A stretch of DNA of 50,364 nt from positions 1 through 50,364 of the forward strand of contig JAYTVC010000071.1 of assembly GCA_043744215.1 (NCBI GenBank), read 5' to 3'. This DNA comes from JBEEJL01 sp043744215. Lineage in GTDB: Bacteria; Pseudomonadota; Gammaproteobacteria; Burkholderiales; JBEEJL01. The position numbers and the translations under genes were made by a program. Positions 8,009 through 17,203 of the stretch are shown here, piece by piece. Position 1 is the stretch's first letter. The number at the start of each line of letters is the position of its first letter. The notes beneath the pieces were generated by a model, which worked only from the letters and a program-made list of their open reading frames with translations, was not told where the DNA came from and made no database searches.

Positions 8009-9802
8009 ATGAATAGAATCAGGAACTTCTCGATTATCGCGCATATTGACCACGGAAAGTCCACGTTGGCCGATCGCATTATTCAACTATGCGGGGGGTT
8101 GAGTGACCGTGAAATGGAAGCGCAGGTGCTCGATTCCATGGATCTCGAACGCGAACGCGGCATCACCATCAAGGCGCAAACCGCCGCGCTCAATTACAAG
8201 GCGCGCGATGGGCAAATCTACCATTTGAATTTGATTGATACGCCGGGGCACGTGGATTTCTCCTACGAAGTCTCGCGCTCGCTGGCCGCATGCGAAGGCG
8301 CGCTGCTGGTAGTCGATGCGTCGCAAGGGGTGGAAGCGCAGACAGTGGCGAATTGCTACACGGCAACCGAGCAGGGCGTCGAAGTCGTGCCAGTGCTGAA
8401 CAAAATCGATTTGCCTTCCGCCGACCCGGATCGGGTGATCGAAGAAATCGAAGACATCATCGGCATTGATGCCACCGATGCGGTGCTTACGTCAGCCAAG
8501 TCCGGCCTCGGTGTGCAAGACGTGCTCGAAGCGGTGATCGCGCGCATCCCGCCGCCAAAAGGAAAAATCGACGCGCCGCTCAAAGCCTTAATCATCGACT
8601 CCTGGTTCGACAATTATGTCGGCGTGGTGATGCTGGTCCGCGTGGTCGATGGCGTGCTCAAGCCCAAAGACAAAATTTTATTCATGTCCACCAAGGCCGT
8701 GCATCTCACCGAGCAGGTTGGCGTGTTCACGCCCAAGTCGCAATCGCGCGAAAATTTATCAGCGGGGCAGGTGGGCTTCATCATCGCCGGCATCAAGGAA
8801 TTGAAAGATGCGCGCGTCGGTGACACCGTCACTCTGCTGGACAAACCCGCCAGCGAGCCCTTGCCCGGCTTCAAGGAAATCAAGCCGCAGGTGTTCGCCG
8901 GTTTGTATCCGGTTGAAACCAACCAGTATGAAGCCCTGCGCGACGCGCTGGAAAAGCTCAAGCTCAATGACGCCTCGTTGCAATATGAACCGGAAACATC
9001 ACAAGCGTTGGGCTTCGGTTTCCGCTGCGGATTTTTGGGTTTGCTGCATATGGAAATCGTGCAGGAGCGGCTCGAGCGCGAATACGATATGGATTTGATC
9101 ACCACCGCGCCGACAGTGATTTACGAAATCGTCATGCGTGATGGCGAAGTGTTGCGCATTGAAAATCCCTCGCGCATGCCCGAGCCGTCCAAGATCGAAG
9201 AAATCCGCGAACCCATCATCGTCGCCACCATGTTGATGCCACAGGAATATGTGGGGCCGGTGATTACCCTGTGCAATCAGAAGCGCGGCTCGCAAATCGA
9301 CATGCAATATATGGGCCGCCAAGTGATGTTGACTTACGAAATGCCCATGAACGAAGTGGTGATGGATTTTTTCGACAAGCTCAAATCCGTATCGCGCGGT
9401 TATGCGTCGCTGGATTACGAAGTGAAGGAATTTCGCACTTCTGACCTGGTGAAACTCGATATCCTTATCAACGGCGACAAGGTCGATGCGTTGAGTCTCA
9501 TCGTGCACCGCGCTAACAGTGTTTATCGCGGACGCGAACTGGCGTCGAAAATGCGTGAACTGATTCCACGCCAGATGTTCGATGTAGCGGTGCAGGCAGC
9601 CATCGGCGCGAACATCATTGCGCGTGAGAGCATCAAGGCGATGCGCAAAAACGTGCTGGCCAAGTGCTACGGCGGCGACATTTCACGCAAACGCAAGTTG
9701 CTGGAGAAACAAAAGGCCGGCAAGAAGCGCATGAAACAAGTAGGCAATGTGGAAATTCCGCAAGAAGCTTTTCTTGCCATATTACAAGTGGAGAGTAAGT
9801 AA
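8009..9802 (+). CDS. lepA: Translation elongation factor 4 (LepA)
   Basis: This ribosome-associated GTPase is thought to back-translocate stalled ribosomes and to assist 30S biogenesis. The 597-residue product shows G1 (AHIDHGKST, 11-19), DTPGHVDFS, NKIDLPSADP, EF-Tu domain II-like sequence, and the LepA-specific C-terminal end (SRKRKLLEKQKAGKKRMK). A GTG at 7985 would add eight residues, but MNRIRNFSIIAHID is the conserved family start. Its last base overlaps the lepB start (TAATG), indicating translational coupling. Confidence 0.97.
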   Translation: MNRIRNFSIIAHIDHGKSTLADRIIQLCGGLSDREMEAQVLDSMDLERERGITIKAQTAALNYKARDGQIYHLNLIDTPGHVDFSYEVSRSLAACEGALLVVDASQGVEAQTVANCYTATEQGVEVVPVLNKIDLPSADPDRVIEEIEDIIGIDATDAVLTSAKSGLGVQDVLEAVIARIPPPKGKIDAPLKALIIDSWFDNYVGVVMLVRVVDGVLKPKDKILFMSTKAVHLTEQVGVFTPKSQSRENLSAGQVGFIIAGIKELKDARVGDTVTLLDKPASEPLPGFKEIKPQVFAGLYPVETNQYEALRDALEKLKLNDASLQYEPETSQALGFGFRCGFLGLLHMEIVQERLEREYDMDLITTAPTVIYEIVMRDGEVLRIENPSRMPEPSKIEEIREPIIVATMLMPQEYVGPVITLCNQKRGSQIDMQYMGRQVMLTYEMPMNEVVMDFFDKLKSVSRGYASLDYEVKEFRTSDLVKLDILINGDKVDALSLIVHRANSVYRGRELASKMRELIPRQMFDVAVQAAIGANIIARESIKAMRKNVLAKCYGGDISRKRKLLEKQKAGKKRMKQVGNVEIPQEAFLAILQVESK

Positions 9803-10776
9803 TGGATTTGGTCACGGTCGGTATCACCACGCTGGCACTGAGTACCAGCGTCGCGTTATGGGATGCGTTTAGCACCCACCAGGGCGAAGCCAAAAGCGAA
9901 AACCGCCTACACCTGGTGCAGTTCGCCTACATGGCGATATTTATTTCTTCGCTCGGCCTGATGCTCAAGTTCGTCAGTTTTGCCGGCGTATTATTTCTGG
10001 CAACCGTGCTCACCGGCATCGTGTATTTGTGGGATGTGTTGTGGGGCGTGAAACGCCGCGCGCCGGGCGTGCATGAACCGATGCCGGTTGAATTGGCGCG
10101 GGGTTTTTTTCCCGTGATTGTCATTGTGTTTTTTGTGCGTTCATTTATTGCCGAGCCGTTTACGATTCCGTCGGGTTCCATGATTCCCACGTTGGAGGTG
10201 GGTGATTATATTTTGGTCAACAAATTCACCTATGGCATCCGCTTGCCGGTTATCAACAAAAAAATTGTAGAGTTGAACCAGCCCAAGCGCGGCGATGTGA
10301 TGGTGTTCCGCTACCCGGAAGATCCAAGCCTCGATTACATAAAGCGCGTCATCGGCATCCCTGGTGATGAGATTACCTATATCAACAAACGGCTGATCGT
10401 AAATGGCCAGCCCGCAACGGCTACTGCGGGCGGCAGTTTTGAAACATCGGGTAAAGGGCAGCGCGTTCAGCATTTTGACCGTCTGCATGAAAAACTGGGC
10501 GATGTGCAGCACGACATCTTGTTAGACCCAGACGCGCCACCTATTAGCCCGCATTCGGTCAAACAGTTTCCCCAGAAAGAAAACTGCCGCTACAATGAAC
10601 AGGGTTTTACCTGCAAAGTGCCGGAAGGGCGTTATCTCATGTTGGGCGACAACCGCGACAACAGCACCGATAGCCGCTATTGGGGTTTTGTGCCGGAAGA
10701 AAACATCGTCGGCAGAGCTTTTTTTATCTGGATGAATTTTTCCAGCCTCAAGCGTATCGGCGGCACTATTCAATAG
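9802..10776 (+). CDS. lepB: Signal peptidase I
   Basis: This integral membrane protease cleaves Sec and Tat signal peptides at the periplasmic face. The 324-residue protein has N-terminal membrane segments (about 41-80 and 103-115), then box B (PSGSMIPTL) with catalytic Ser126, box D (YIKRVIGIPGDEI) with catalytic Lys181, and box E (LGDNRDNSTDSRYWG). It follows lepA directly. Its normal substrates encoded in this window would include DegQ, RseB and PstS. Confidence 0.96.
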   Translation: MDLVTVGITTLALSTSVALWDAFSTHQGEAKSENRLHLVQFAYMAIFISSLGLMLKFVSFAGVLFLATVLTGIVYLWDVLWGVKRRAPGVHEPMPVELARGFFPVIVIVFFVRSFIAEPFTIPSGSMIPTLEVGDYILVNKFTYGIRLPVINKKIVELNQPKRGDVMVFRYPEDPSLDYIKRVIGIPGDEITYINKRLIVNGQPATATAGGSFETSGKGQRVQHFDRLHEKLGDVQHDILLDPDAPPISPHSVKQFPQKENCRYNEQGFTCKVPEGRYLMLGDNRDNSTDSRYWGFVPEENIVGRAFFIWMNFSSLKRIGGTIQ

Positions 10777-10807
10777 CCGCCGCGAGGCATAAAGAAAAGG
10801 ATTGAAC

Positions 10808-11167
10808 ATGAAACAGCAACAGGGTGGGGCAATGGGCAATTTGCTGGTGGTGATTGCATTGATCATGCTCGTGCTGGTCGGCATGCAAGTCGCGCCGGCT
10901 TATATTGAAAATAATTCGATCAAATCTATTTTGCGCACCATGGCAGGCGGCCCCGAAGTGCAGGGTGGCAGCGACAAGGACATTCGCACCGCATTTGACC
11001 GCCGCGCCGGCATTGATAACATTAGCAGTGTAAAAGGCGCTGACCTGGACATCACCTCCGGTGGCAAAGGCAAAGTGGTGTCGGCAAGTTATACGGTGAA
11101 AACTCCGTTGGTTGCCAACATCAGCCTGGTCATTGATTTCTCCGCATCGACCGAACAGCGTAAATAA
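10808..11167 (+). CDS. DUF4845 protein with pilin-like N-terminus
   Basis: This 119-residue protein has a short polar start, then GGAMGNLLVVIALIMLVLVG, resembling a type IV pilin-like hydrophobic helix, and a small soluble domain. The family is conserved between lepB and rnc in betaproteobacteria but has no settled function. ATG 10808 has an AAAGG ribosome site; a TTG two codons earlier is less likely. It is probably in the lepA-lepB-rnc-era transcript. Confidence 0.88.
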   Translation: MKQQQGGAMGNLLVVIALIMLVLVGMQVAPAYIENNSIKSILRTMAGGPEVQGGSDKDIRTAFDRRAGIDNISSVKGADLDITSGGKGKVVSASYTVKTPLVANISLVIDFSASTEQRK

Positions 11168-11185
11168 TTTTTTGGTAATTTCACC

Positions 11186-11863
11186 ATGGCTGGCACCGAA
11201 GCAGACAAAATAGCCAAGGCCCTTGGCTATGCATTTCGCCAGCCAAACCTGCTGCGCCAGGCGCTTACTCACCGCAGCCATAGCACACCAAACAATGAGC
11301 GGCTGGAATTTCTCGGCGACAGCGTGCTCAATTTTGCGGTAGCGCTCAAACTGTACGAACATTTTCCCCGTTTGACTGAAGGCGAATTGTCGCGGTTGCG
11401 CGCCAATCTGGTGAACCAGACCTCATTGTTCGAAGTGGCCGACGCGCTGCATCTGGGTGACGCAATTTTATTGGGTGAAGGCGAACTCAAAAGCGGTGGC
11501 TTCCGCCGGCCATCGATTCTGGCTGATGGGCTTGAAGCGATTTTAGGCGCGGCTTTCCTTGATGGCGGCTTTGCTGCCGCTGAAAAACTGGTCGGCGAAC
11601 TGTTTGCTGAAAAAATCCGTGCACTGGATCCGAAAGCCGTGGCCAAAGATGCCAAGACAAAATTGCAGGAGTGGTTGCAGGGGCGCAAGATAGCATTACC
11701 GACCTACATCGTGGTTGAAACCCGCGGCGATGCGCACGAGCAAACTTTTTATGTGGAATGTTCGGTGCCGAAATTAAATCTTAAGGCCATGGGTGATGGC
11801 GCCAGTCGACGCGCTGCTGAACAAGTCGCCGCCGCACAAATTTTTGAGCAGATTTCCAAATGA
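11186..11863 (+). CDS. rnc: Ribonuclease III
   Basis: This double-strand-specific endoribonuclease processes rRNA precursors and other duplex RNAs. The 225-residue enzyme carries the signature NERLEFLGDSVL (37-48) with its acidic metal ligands, a second acidic site (ADGLEAILGAAFLDGG), and a C-terminal dsRNA-binding domain (about 155-225) ending ASRRAAEQVAA. The neighbourhood lepB-DUF4845-rnc-era is standard. Confidence 0.97.
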   Translation: MAGTEADKIAKALGYAFRQPNLLRQALTHRSHSTPNNERLEFLGDSVLNFAVALKLYEHFPRLTEGELSRLRANLVNQTSLFEVADALHLGDAILLGEGELKSGGFRRPSILADGLEAILGAAFLDGGFAAAEKLVGELFAEKIRALDPKAVAKDAKTKLQEWLQGRKIALPTYIVVETRGDAHEQTFYVECSVPKLNLKAMGDGASRRAAEQVAAAQIFEQISK

Positions 11864-11871
11864 CAACAGTT

Positions 11872-11898
11872 AAAATATTGAATATAATCAATGGCTTA
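11872..11898 (+). repeat. IHF-like dispersed element, copy 3 (era start)
   Basis: The sequence reads AATATTGAATATAATCAATG then GCTTA. Its core AATCAATGGCTTA fits WATCAANNNNTTR. The era start codon lies inside the core (AATCAATGG). ATTGA and TCAAT also form an imperfect palindrome around ATATAA. Confidence 0.8.
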
Positions 11899-12772
11899 TA
11901 GATGCGGCACGATAGCCATCGTAGGCAGACCCAATGTGGGCAAATCAACGCTGCTCAATCATCTGGTCGGTCAGAAAATCAGCATCACCTCGCGCAAAGC
12001 GCAAACCACGCGCCACCGCATCACCGGTATTCGCAGTGAACCTGACGCGCAATTTGTGTTCGTCGATACGCCCGGTTTTCAAACCAGCCACAGCAATGCA
12101 TTGAACAAAACCATGAACCGCAGCGTGGTGCAAAGTCTTGCGCAAACCGATGTCGTGTTGTTCGTGGTGGAAGCCTTGCATTGGGGCGCGACCGATAAAC
12201 TGGTATTGCCTTTGCTGCCGAAAAACCGGCCGGTGTTATTGGTGATCAACAAAATAGATCGCGCCAAAGACAAAAAACTCTTGTTACCGTTCATGCAGCA
12301 GGTGTCTGCCGAATTTACTTTCTCAGACGTGGTTCCCGTTAGCGCGCGGCAAGGCACCCAGCTTGAGGATTTGCTCAAAGCCATCGAACCGCACCTGCCG
12401 GAAAATCCGGCCATGTTCGGTGAAGACGAAATCACCGACCGCAACGAACGTTTTCTCGCCAGCGAGTTTGTGCGCGAAAAACTGTTCCGGTTGCTGGGCG
12501 AAGAATTGCCTTATTCCACCAGCGTGGAAATTGAAAAGTTTGAAACTGAAGGCAATCTGCGGCGGATCTTTGCGTCCATTCTGGTGGACAGGCCAAATCA
12601 GAAAGCGATTGTCATCGGCGAAAAAGGGGCCAAGCTGAAAATAATCGGCACCGATGCACGGCTGGATATGGAAAAATTATTTGGCGGCCCGGTCTATCTC
12701 GAACTGCATGTCAAGGTGAAAAGCGGTTGGGCCGATGACGAACGAACCTTGAAGCGACTGGGTTACGATTAG
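11891..12772 (+). CDS. era: GTPase Era
   Basis: This membrane-associated GTPase binds 16S rRNA and assists 30S subunit maturation. The 293-residue product has G1 (GRPNVGKST, 12-20), the DTPGF switch II motif, NKIDR, and a C-terminal KH domain containing the conserved IGEKGAKLKIIG loop. The start codon is embedded in a dispersed IHF-like element. Its stop lies only five bases from the convergent glycosyltransferase stop, and recO, usually next, is 3.6 kb away. Confidence 0.97.
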   Translation: MAYRCGTIAIVGRPNVGKSTLLNHLVGQKISITSRKAQTTRHRITGIRSEPDAQFVFVDTPGFQTSHSNALNKTMNRSVVQSLAQTDVVLFVVEALHWGATDKLVLPLLPKNRPVLLVINKIDRAKDKKLLLPFMQQVSAEFTFSDVVPVSARQGTQLEDLLKAIEPHLPENPAMFGEDEITDRNERFLASEFVREKLFRLLGEELPYSTSVEIEKFETEGNLRRIFASILVDRPNQKAIVIGEKGAKLKIIGTDARLDMEKLFGGPVYLELHVKVKSGWADDERTLKRLGYD

Positions 12773-12777
12773 CGCCG

Positions 12778-13794
12778 CTAAGATTTACGTTGGGTAGGCG
12801 AAGGCACCGCGCGCGGCACGACTTTTAATGTGCCGGTTTGCGGCGGATGATATTGCTGTACAAAATACAGTGGCCGCTGTTTGGTTTCGTCATACACACG
12901 CCCGAGATATTCGCCGATCACGCCGATAAAAAACAACTGGATGCCGCCGAGAAACAGAATCGCCACCATCATCGACGGGTAACCCCGCACCGGATCGCCG
13001 AACTCTAATGTCCGATAAATAATAAACATGCCGTACATAATGGCAAAACTCGCCGATAGCAAGCCAACATAGGTGGCGATTTTCAGCGGTGCAATGCTGA
13101 ACGACGTTATTCCCTCCAGCGCAAAGTTCCACAACTTCCAGTAATTGAATTTGGTTTGCCCGGCGATGCGCGGATCGCGTTCGTATTCGACGGCGATCTG
13201 GCGAAACCCCACCCAGGCGAACAGGCCTTTCATAAAGCGGTGCTGCTCGCGCAATTGCAAAAGCGCATCCACCGAGCGTCGGCTCATTAAACGGAAATCG
13301 CCCGTGTCTTCGGGAATTCTCACCCGGCTGATTTTTTGAATCAGGCGATAAAAAATGGCCGCCGTCACTTTTTTCATCAACGTTTCGCCGCTGCGCGACG
13401 TGCGTTTGGCATACACGACATCGTAGCCTTCGCGCCAGCGTGTGACAAACTCTGCAATCAATTCAGGCGGGTCTTGTAAATCGGCATCGATTACTACCAC
13501 TGCGTCGCCTTGCGCATAATCAAGGCCGGCAGTCATGGCGATTTCCTTGCCGAAGTTACGGCTTAGCTCTACGTAAGCGACACGCGCATCTTTTTCGCCA
13601 AGCTCGTTGATGACAGCCTGGGTGCCGTCACGGCTGCCGTCGTTCACATAAACGACTTCGCAGCGCAGGTCGAGCTTATCGAAAACTGCCGACAGGCGGC
13701 GATGAAATTCCGGCAGGGCTTCGGCCTCGTTGTAGGCGGGCACCACTACCGACAGTAACATCTGCGAATGATCAGTCACGATTGTTTTCTCCAC
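12778..13794 (-). CDS. GT2 glycosyltransferase, GtrB/ArnC-like (polyprenyl-phosphate sugar synthase)
   Basis: The 338-residue enzyme probably loads a sugar onto undecaprenyl phosphate at the inner membrane. It has a GT-A nucleotide-sugar domain (SVVVPAYNEAEALPEF; DADLQDPPELI with the DxD-like metal site), an amphipathic segment and two C-terminal membrane helices (about 228-255 and 268-292), as in GtrB, ArnC and dolichol-phosphate-mannose synthases. It starts with GTG overlapping the upstream gtrA-like gene, although an ATG 11 codons later is possible. The sugar is unknown. It is the last gene of a three-gene operon with a flippase and a DUF2298 protein. Confidence 0.88.
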   Translation of the reverse strand: MEKTIVTDHSQMLLSVVVPAYNEAEALPEFHRRLSAVFDKLDLRCEVVYVNDGSRDGTQAVINELGEKDARVAYVELSRNFGKEIAMTAGLDYAQGDAVVVIDADLQDPPELIAEFVTRWREGYDVVYAKRTSRSGETLMKKVTAAIFYRLIQKISRVRIPEDTGDFRLMSRRSVDALLQLREQHRFMKGLFAWVGFRQIAVEYERDPRIAGQTKFNYWKLWNFALEGITSFSIAPLKIATYVGLLSASFAIMYGMFIIYRTLEFGDPVRGYPSMMVAILFLGGIQLFFIGVIGEYLGRVYDETKQRPLYFVQQYHPPQTGTLKVVPRAVPSPTQRKS

Positions 13795-14188
13795 CGAAAG
13801 TCCAATAGCGGTTAGCCAAAAAATTCCACGTCAGCACCGGCAGTAGTGTCATCACCTGAGCAAGCAAATAGTGCCACTGCAGGCCGACCAGCACGAACAT
13901 AATCGCACTGTTAATACCCAGGCCGATAAGCGAAATGACAAAAAATTTTGTCAGCGCCTTATGGTGCGCCTGGCTGCTGCCGAACGTGTAATGATAATTA
14001 AGCCAGTAATTGATCAGCGCCGCCAGCACAAACCCGGCAGTGCTGGCCAAGGTTGCCTGCAAACCCGCATTCACCAAACTAATCAGCACGGCATAATGCA
14101 CGACGGTGCCTACCGCGCCCGCACCGGTATAGCGCAGGAATTGTTGCCACAGCAAAGTAAGCCCGGATGCGCTCACCGCAGGATCCAC
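13772..14188 (-). CDS. GtrA-like membrane protein (putative lipid-linked sugar flippase)
   Basis: The 138-residue protein has four predicted membrane helices and the GtrA-family pattern (RYTGAGAVGTVVHYAVLISL, then NYHYTF and NFLANRYWTF). Such proteins are thought to flip undecaprenyl-phosphate-linked sugar to the periplasm. It starts with GTG inside the end of the upstream large membrane protein and overlaps the downstream GtrB-like gene, so the three are translationally coupled. Confidence 0.85.
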   Translation of the reverse strand: MDPAVSASGLTLLWQQFLRYTGAGAVGTVVHYAVLISLVNAGLQATLASTAGFVLAALINYWLNYHYTFGSSQAHHKALTKFFVISLIGLGINSAIMFVLVGLQWHYLLAQVMTLLPVLTWNFLANRYWTFGGENNRD

Positions 14189-16140
14189 ATGCCGACTTTG
14201 CCAGGGCCGCTTTCAAGAAAACTTTTCCACTGATATTGCGCGCTGAGTTGCTTGTCGATAGCTTCGCGCAGCCCCGGTTTTTTTGCGTCGTCAACGTGAT
14301 TCCACATCACATAACGTACCTGATTGTGCCGCAGCCAATCGACGGCATCATTTTTTTCACCGGCATAAAACTGGCGCGTCTGCTCATGGCGCAGGCGCAC
14401 ATGGGTGGAGGGTCCGCGCCATGCGACCAGATGATCGGGCCAGCCTTGCATGGAAGGTTTGCCCGAATAGAGCGCCATGGTCGTGGTATTGCTGTAAGCG
14501 AGCCGATCATTACTTTCCAGCACAATACCGTCGGGTGCTGCGCGCAAAAACTGGATCATGTCGCGCTGAATGTTATCGCGTGTAAGCCATGCATGGCCGT
14601 GCAGTTGCGCGAGGCTGGCTTTGCCGACATTGAACCAATCACGCGCGAGATCAAAGCTGTATGTGCTAAGCAGCAACAGCGTTGCAATGCTGCCGTAGCG
14701 CACGGCTTTTTGTTTGGCCGCCAAATTTACCGCACCAAGGGCAACGACTGCTGCGGCGTACATCCAGCCCCACCATTTCATTGTCGAGTTGGTGCGCTCG
14801 TATTTGCCGCCCGTGGGGTCGTCGACGTAAACCATTTCCGATAACCCCAAACCGAACAGGATGAGCAACCCAAGAAAAAACGCAAAACGATGGGTGTCTT
14901 TTTGCAAGGTTGCAAGCAAGCCCAACAACAACAGCGGCCAATGCAAGGCGATGAATTGCGCTAAAGGCGTATGGTCTTGCCACGCCACCAAACGGATCGG
15001 CGTATTTTGCGCATTGCCTGCGAAGTCGATGAGGAACGGAAACGCAAGCAAAAATCCGCCCGCAAAACCTGCCGCCACCGCCAGCCAATCGGTGGGCAAC
15101 TCAGCCCAATAGCGATACGCCAGCCAGCCGATGAGTAAAAATAATTGCAGCGGAAAAATCCAGGTATTGGTAATCAGCATCGCCGGTACGGTCAAGCCGA
15201 TTACCGCCGCGTAAAACCGGTTTTGCTTTTTATCTTCCAGTGCCGCCATCAGTGCCAGTGTCAGCACCAAAAGAAAAAAACTTCCCAGTGGCGGATGGTA
15301 ATCGCCGACATAAAATAAATAGCTGAAGGTTTCCACCGGCAAATCGCGGGGCTCAAATCCTGCGGGCAGATTGGCCGCTTTCGGGAACAGCGTAGCGGCC
15401 AGCGGCGTGTTGAGAAAGCGGTCATAGTCACCGGCGAAACGCATACTGGCCCATAAATCTGGTGGACGATGAAACTGTTGCTCATCAATCAGAAAATGCA
15501 CCATGGGCGATACGCCCGTGCCGCCCATCACAAACGCCAGCATCACCAGCGCGCGGGCGGCGGGGCGGCGACAAAAATGCGCCACGAACGCCCAGGCGCA
15601 CGCAATACTCAGCGCCATCAAAATGCAAAAGGCCAGGTTGTAGGCCGTGCCGCCGTCGAGGTTGAAAATCCTGCCCATCAACGCGGCGGCATAGTGTTGA
15701 AAAGCGTAATAGAAATTAAATTTCAGCGGCGGTATCCAGTTATCCAGCGGGGGAAGCGTAGCACCAGGCAAATAATTGCTGATGAAATACAAATCGGTGA
15801 CCCGCTCGGAAGACGGATAAATATCCGGGAATGCCCCGCGCCAGAGCAGCGCATAAGCAAAGCCCAAAACAAACACCAGCTCACTTTTCCATACCAGCTT
15901 GAATGACGCACGTTCGCGGTAGATGAGGTAAATGGCCGCTGCCGTGGTGATAGGCCACAACCAGTTCAGCCGACCTAAGCCGACAAAATGCTCGATAAAA
16001 AACAATAGCAAACAAAGTACCAGCACGCCGCAAGCCTTGGCCAGCAAGTAATGGGGTATGAAGCGGCGGACAAGCAAAGTCAGGCCGACCAGATTGGTCA
16101 GCACCAATAAAATATTCAGCGACAACAGGATCAAATACAT
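14173..16140 (-). CDS. Large polytopic membrane protein, DUF2298-like (putative GT-C glycosyltransferase)
   Basis: This 655-residue protein has about 12 predicted membrane helices and a soluble C-terminal domain of about 150 residues (from about 505). The segment SERVTDLYFISNYLPGATLP followed by NFYYAFQHYAAALMGR resembles the DUF2298 region, where acidic and Asn/Tyr residues lie between early helices, and ERTNSTMKWWGWMY resembles its later conserved motif. Some DUF2298 proteins are thought to be GT-C type glycosyltransferases using lipid-linked sugar. Being first in an operon with GtrA- and GtrB-like genes, it could take the position of the variable GtrC transferase. The function is inferred from context; the acceptor (O-antigen, glycoprotein or another polymer) is unknown. 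Confidence 0.7.
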   Translation of the reverse strand: MYLILLSLNILLVLTNLVGLTLLVRRFIPHYLLAKACGVLVLCLLLFFIEHFVGLGRLNWLWPITTAAAIYLIYRERASFKLVWKSELVFVLGFAYALLWRGAFPDIYPSSERVTDLYFISNYLPGATLPPLDNWIPPLKFNFYYAFQHYAAALMGRIFNLDGGTAYNLAFCILMALSIACAWAFVAHFCRRPAARALVMLAFVMGGTGVSPMVHFLIDEQQFHRPPDLWASMRFAGDYDRFLNTPLAATLFPKAANLPAGFEPRDLPVETFSYLFYVGDYHPPLGSFFLLVLTLALMAALEDKKQNRFYAAVIGLTVPAMLITNTWIFPLQLFLLIGWLAYRYWAELPTDWLAVAAGFAGGFLLAFPFLIDFAGNAQNTPIRLVAWQDHTPLAQFIALHWPLLLLGLLATLQKDTHRFAFFLGLLILFGLGLSEMVYVDDPTGGKYERTNSTMKWWGWMYAAAVVALGAVNLAAKQKAVRYGSIATLLLLSTYSFDLARDWFNVGKASLAQLHGHAWLTRDNIQRDMIQFLRAAPDGIVLESNDRLAYSNTTTMALYSGKPSMQGWPDHLVAWRGPSTHVRLRHEQTRQFYAGEKNDAVDWLRHNQVRYVMWNHVDDAKKPGLREAIDKQLSAQYQWKSFLESGPGKVGMWILR

Positions 16141-16201
16141 CAGGGTTCCCGATTATTTTTAGAGGGGATTTGGTCTCGAAGAATTATACCTGAGACGAGT
16201 T

Positions 16202-16377
16202 CGAGGGCGCGAACTGCCTCATCGAAACCGCGGCCACGCCGACCGTCCCGACAGTGTGAGTGTCATCGCCGACCAGACCGGCGCGGTGAAAGAGCGCCTG
16301 ATTTACGACCCGTGGGCAAGCGCAGGAATTTACCGGAGGCGATGGTCGTTTGGGCACGGCCGCGCCCACCTAGGTAA
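16202..16377 (+). pseudogene. Rhs/YD-repeat protein remnant, frameshifted
   Basis: In one frame this reads DSVSVIADQTGAVKERLIYD then PW, closely resembling the end of the Rhs core (usually DHLGSVxxItDxxGxVvERxxYDpWGkRR). After PW the frame breaks. Shifting back one base restores GKRRNLPEAMV and then a stop near 16377. No start codon or upstream YD repeats remain. It is a decayed fragment between the sugar-modification cassette and recO, so it may mark the edge of acquired DNA. Confidence 0.62.
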
Positions 16378-16434
16378 ACGGCAGCAGAGCGTTTAGAATA
16401 GGCTATTGGCTGCTGCTTTATTACAAAATTTCCT

Positions 16435-17184
16435 ATGTCTCTTATGCCCCACAAGCGTATCGAAGCCGAACCGGCTTATGTACTGCACACGTATCCGTTT
16501 CGCGAAACCAGTTTGATTGCTGAACTTTTTGCGCGCGAGCATGGCCGCGTGGCGCTGGTTGCCCGCGGTGCGCGGCGGCCCAAGTCGGCGGTGCGCGGTT
16601 TGCTGCTGGCATTTCAGCCGATGGATTTTTCGTGGTTCGGCAAGGGAGAATTGCGCACGCTGCATAAAGTGGAGTGGCAGGGTGCGCAATCGCAGTTGGT
16701 GGGCACCGGTTTGCTGTGCGGATTTTATCTCAACGAATTGCTGATGAAATTCATGCAGCGTGACGATGCGCATGAAGACTTGTTTGATTATTATCAACAA
16801 ACTTTGCAGGCGCTGCGCCAGATAAATGCCAGCGAACCCGATGCTATGCGCCGTTATGCGATTCAACTGCGCGGCTTTGAAGTGCACCTGTTGCGTGAAC
16901 TGGGTTATGGCCTTTCGCTCGAACACGAAGCGCGAAACGGCGATGCCATCGACCCGGAACGCAGCTATGAATACTTGCCCGAGCGCGGTGCGCAAATCGC
17001 TAACGGCGCGGTAAATGGCTTAAAATTAAGCGGCAAGACCTTGCTCGATATGGCGCGGGATGATTATTCCGACGCGCAAACCGTCAGCCAATCGAAACAA
17101 CTGATGCGCATGATTATCGGCCATCATCTGGGCGGTGAAGAATTGAATACGCGGCAGCTCATGCGCGACTTACAGCAATTATAA
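16435..17184 (+). CDS. recO: DNA repair protein RecO
   Basis: RecO anneals complementary strands and, with RecR, loads RecA onto SSB-coated DNA in the RecFOR pathway. The 249-residue product has the N-terminal OB-fold (AYVLHTYPFRETSLIAELFA, then GRVALVARGAR) and the helical C-terminal domain ending HHLGGEELNTRQLMRDL. The four cysteines of some RecO zinc sites are absent, as in many proteobacterial forms. In most betaproteobacteria it directly follows era; here a cassette and Rhs remnant intervene. A second ATG three codons in is possible. Confidence 0.95.
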   Translation: MSLMPHKRIEAEPAYVLHTYPFRETSLIAELFAREHGRVALVARGARRPKSAVRGLLLAFQPMDFSWFGKGELRTLHKVEWQGAQSQLVGTGLLCGFYLNELLMKFMQRDDAHEDLFDYYQQTLQALRQINASEPDAMRRYAIQLRGFEVHLLRELGYGLSLEHEARNGDAIDPERSYEYLPERGAQIANGAVNGLKLSGKTLLDMARDDYSDAQTVSQSKQLMRMIIGHHLGGEELNTRQLMRDLQQL

Positions 17185-17203
17185 AATCTAGCGAAAGAAA
17201 AAC

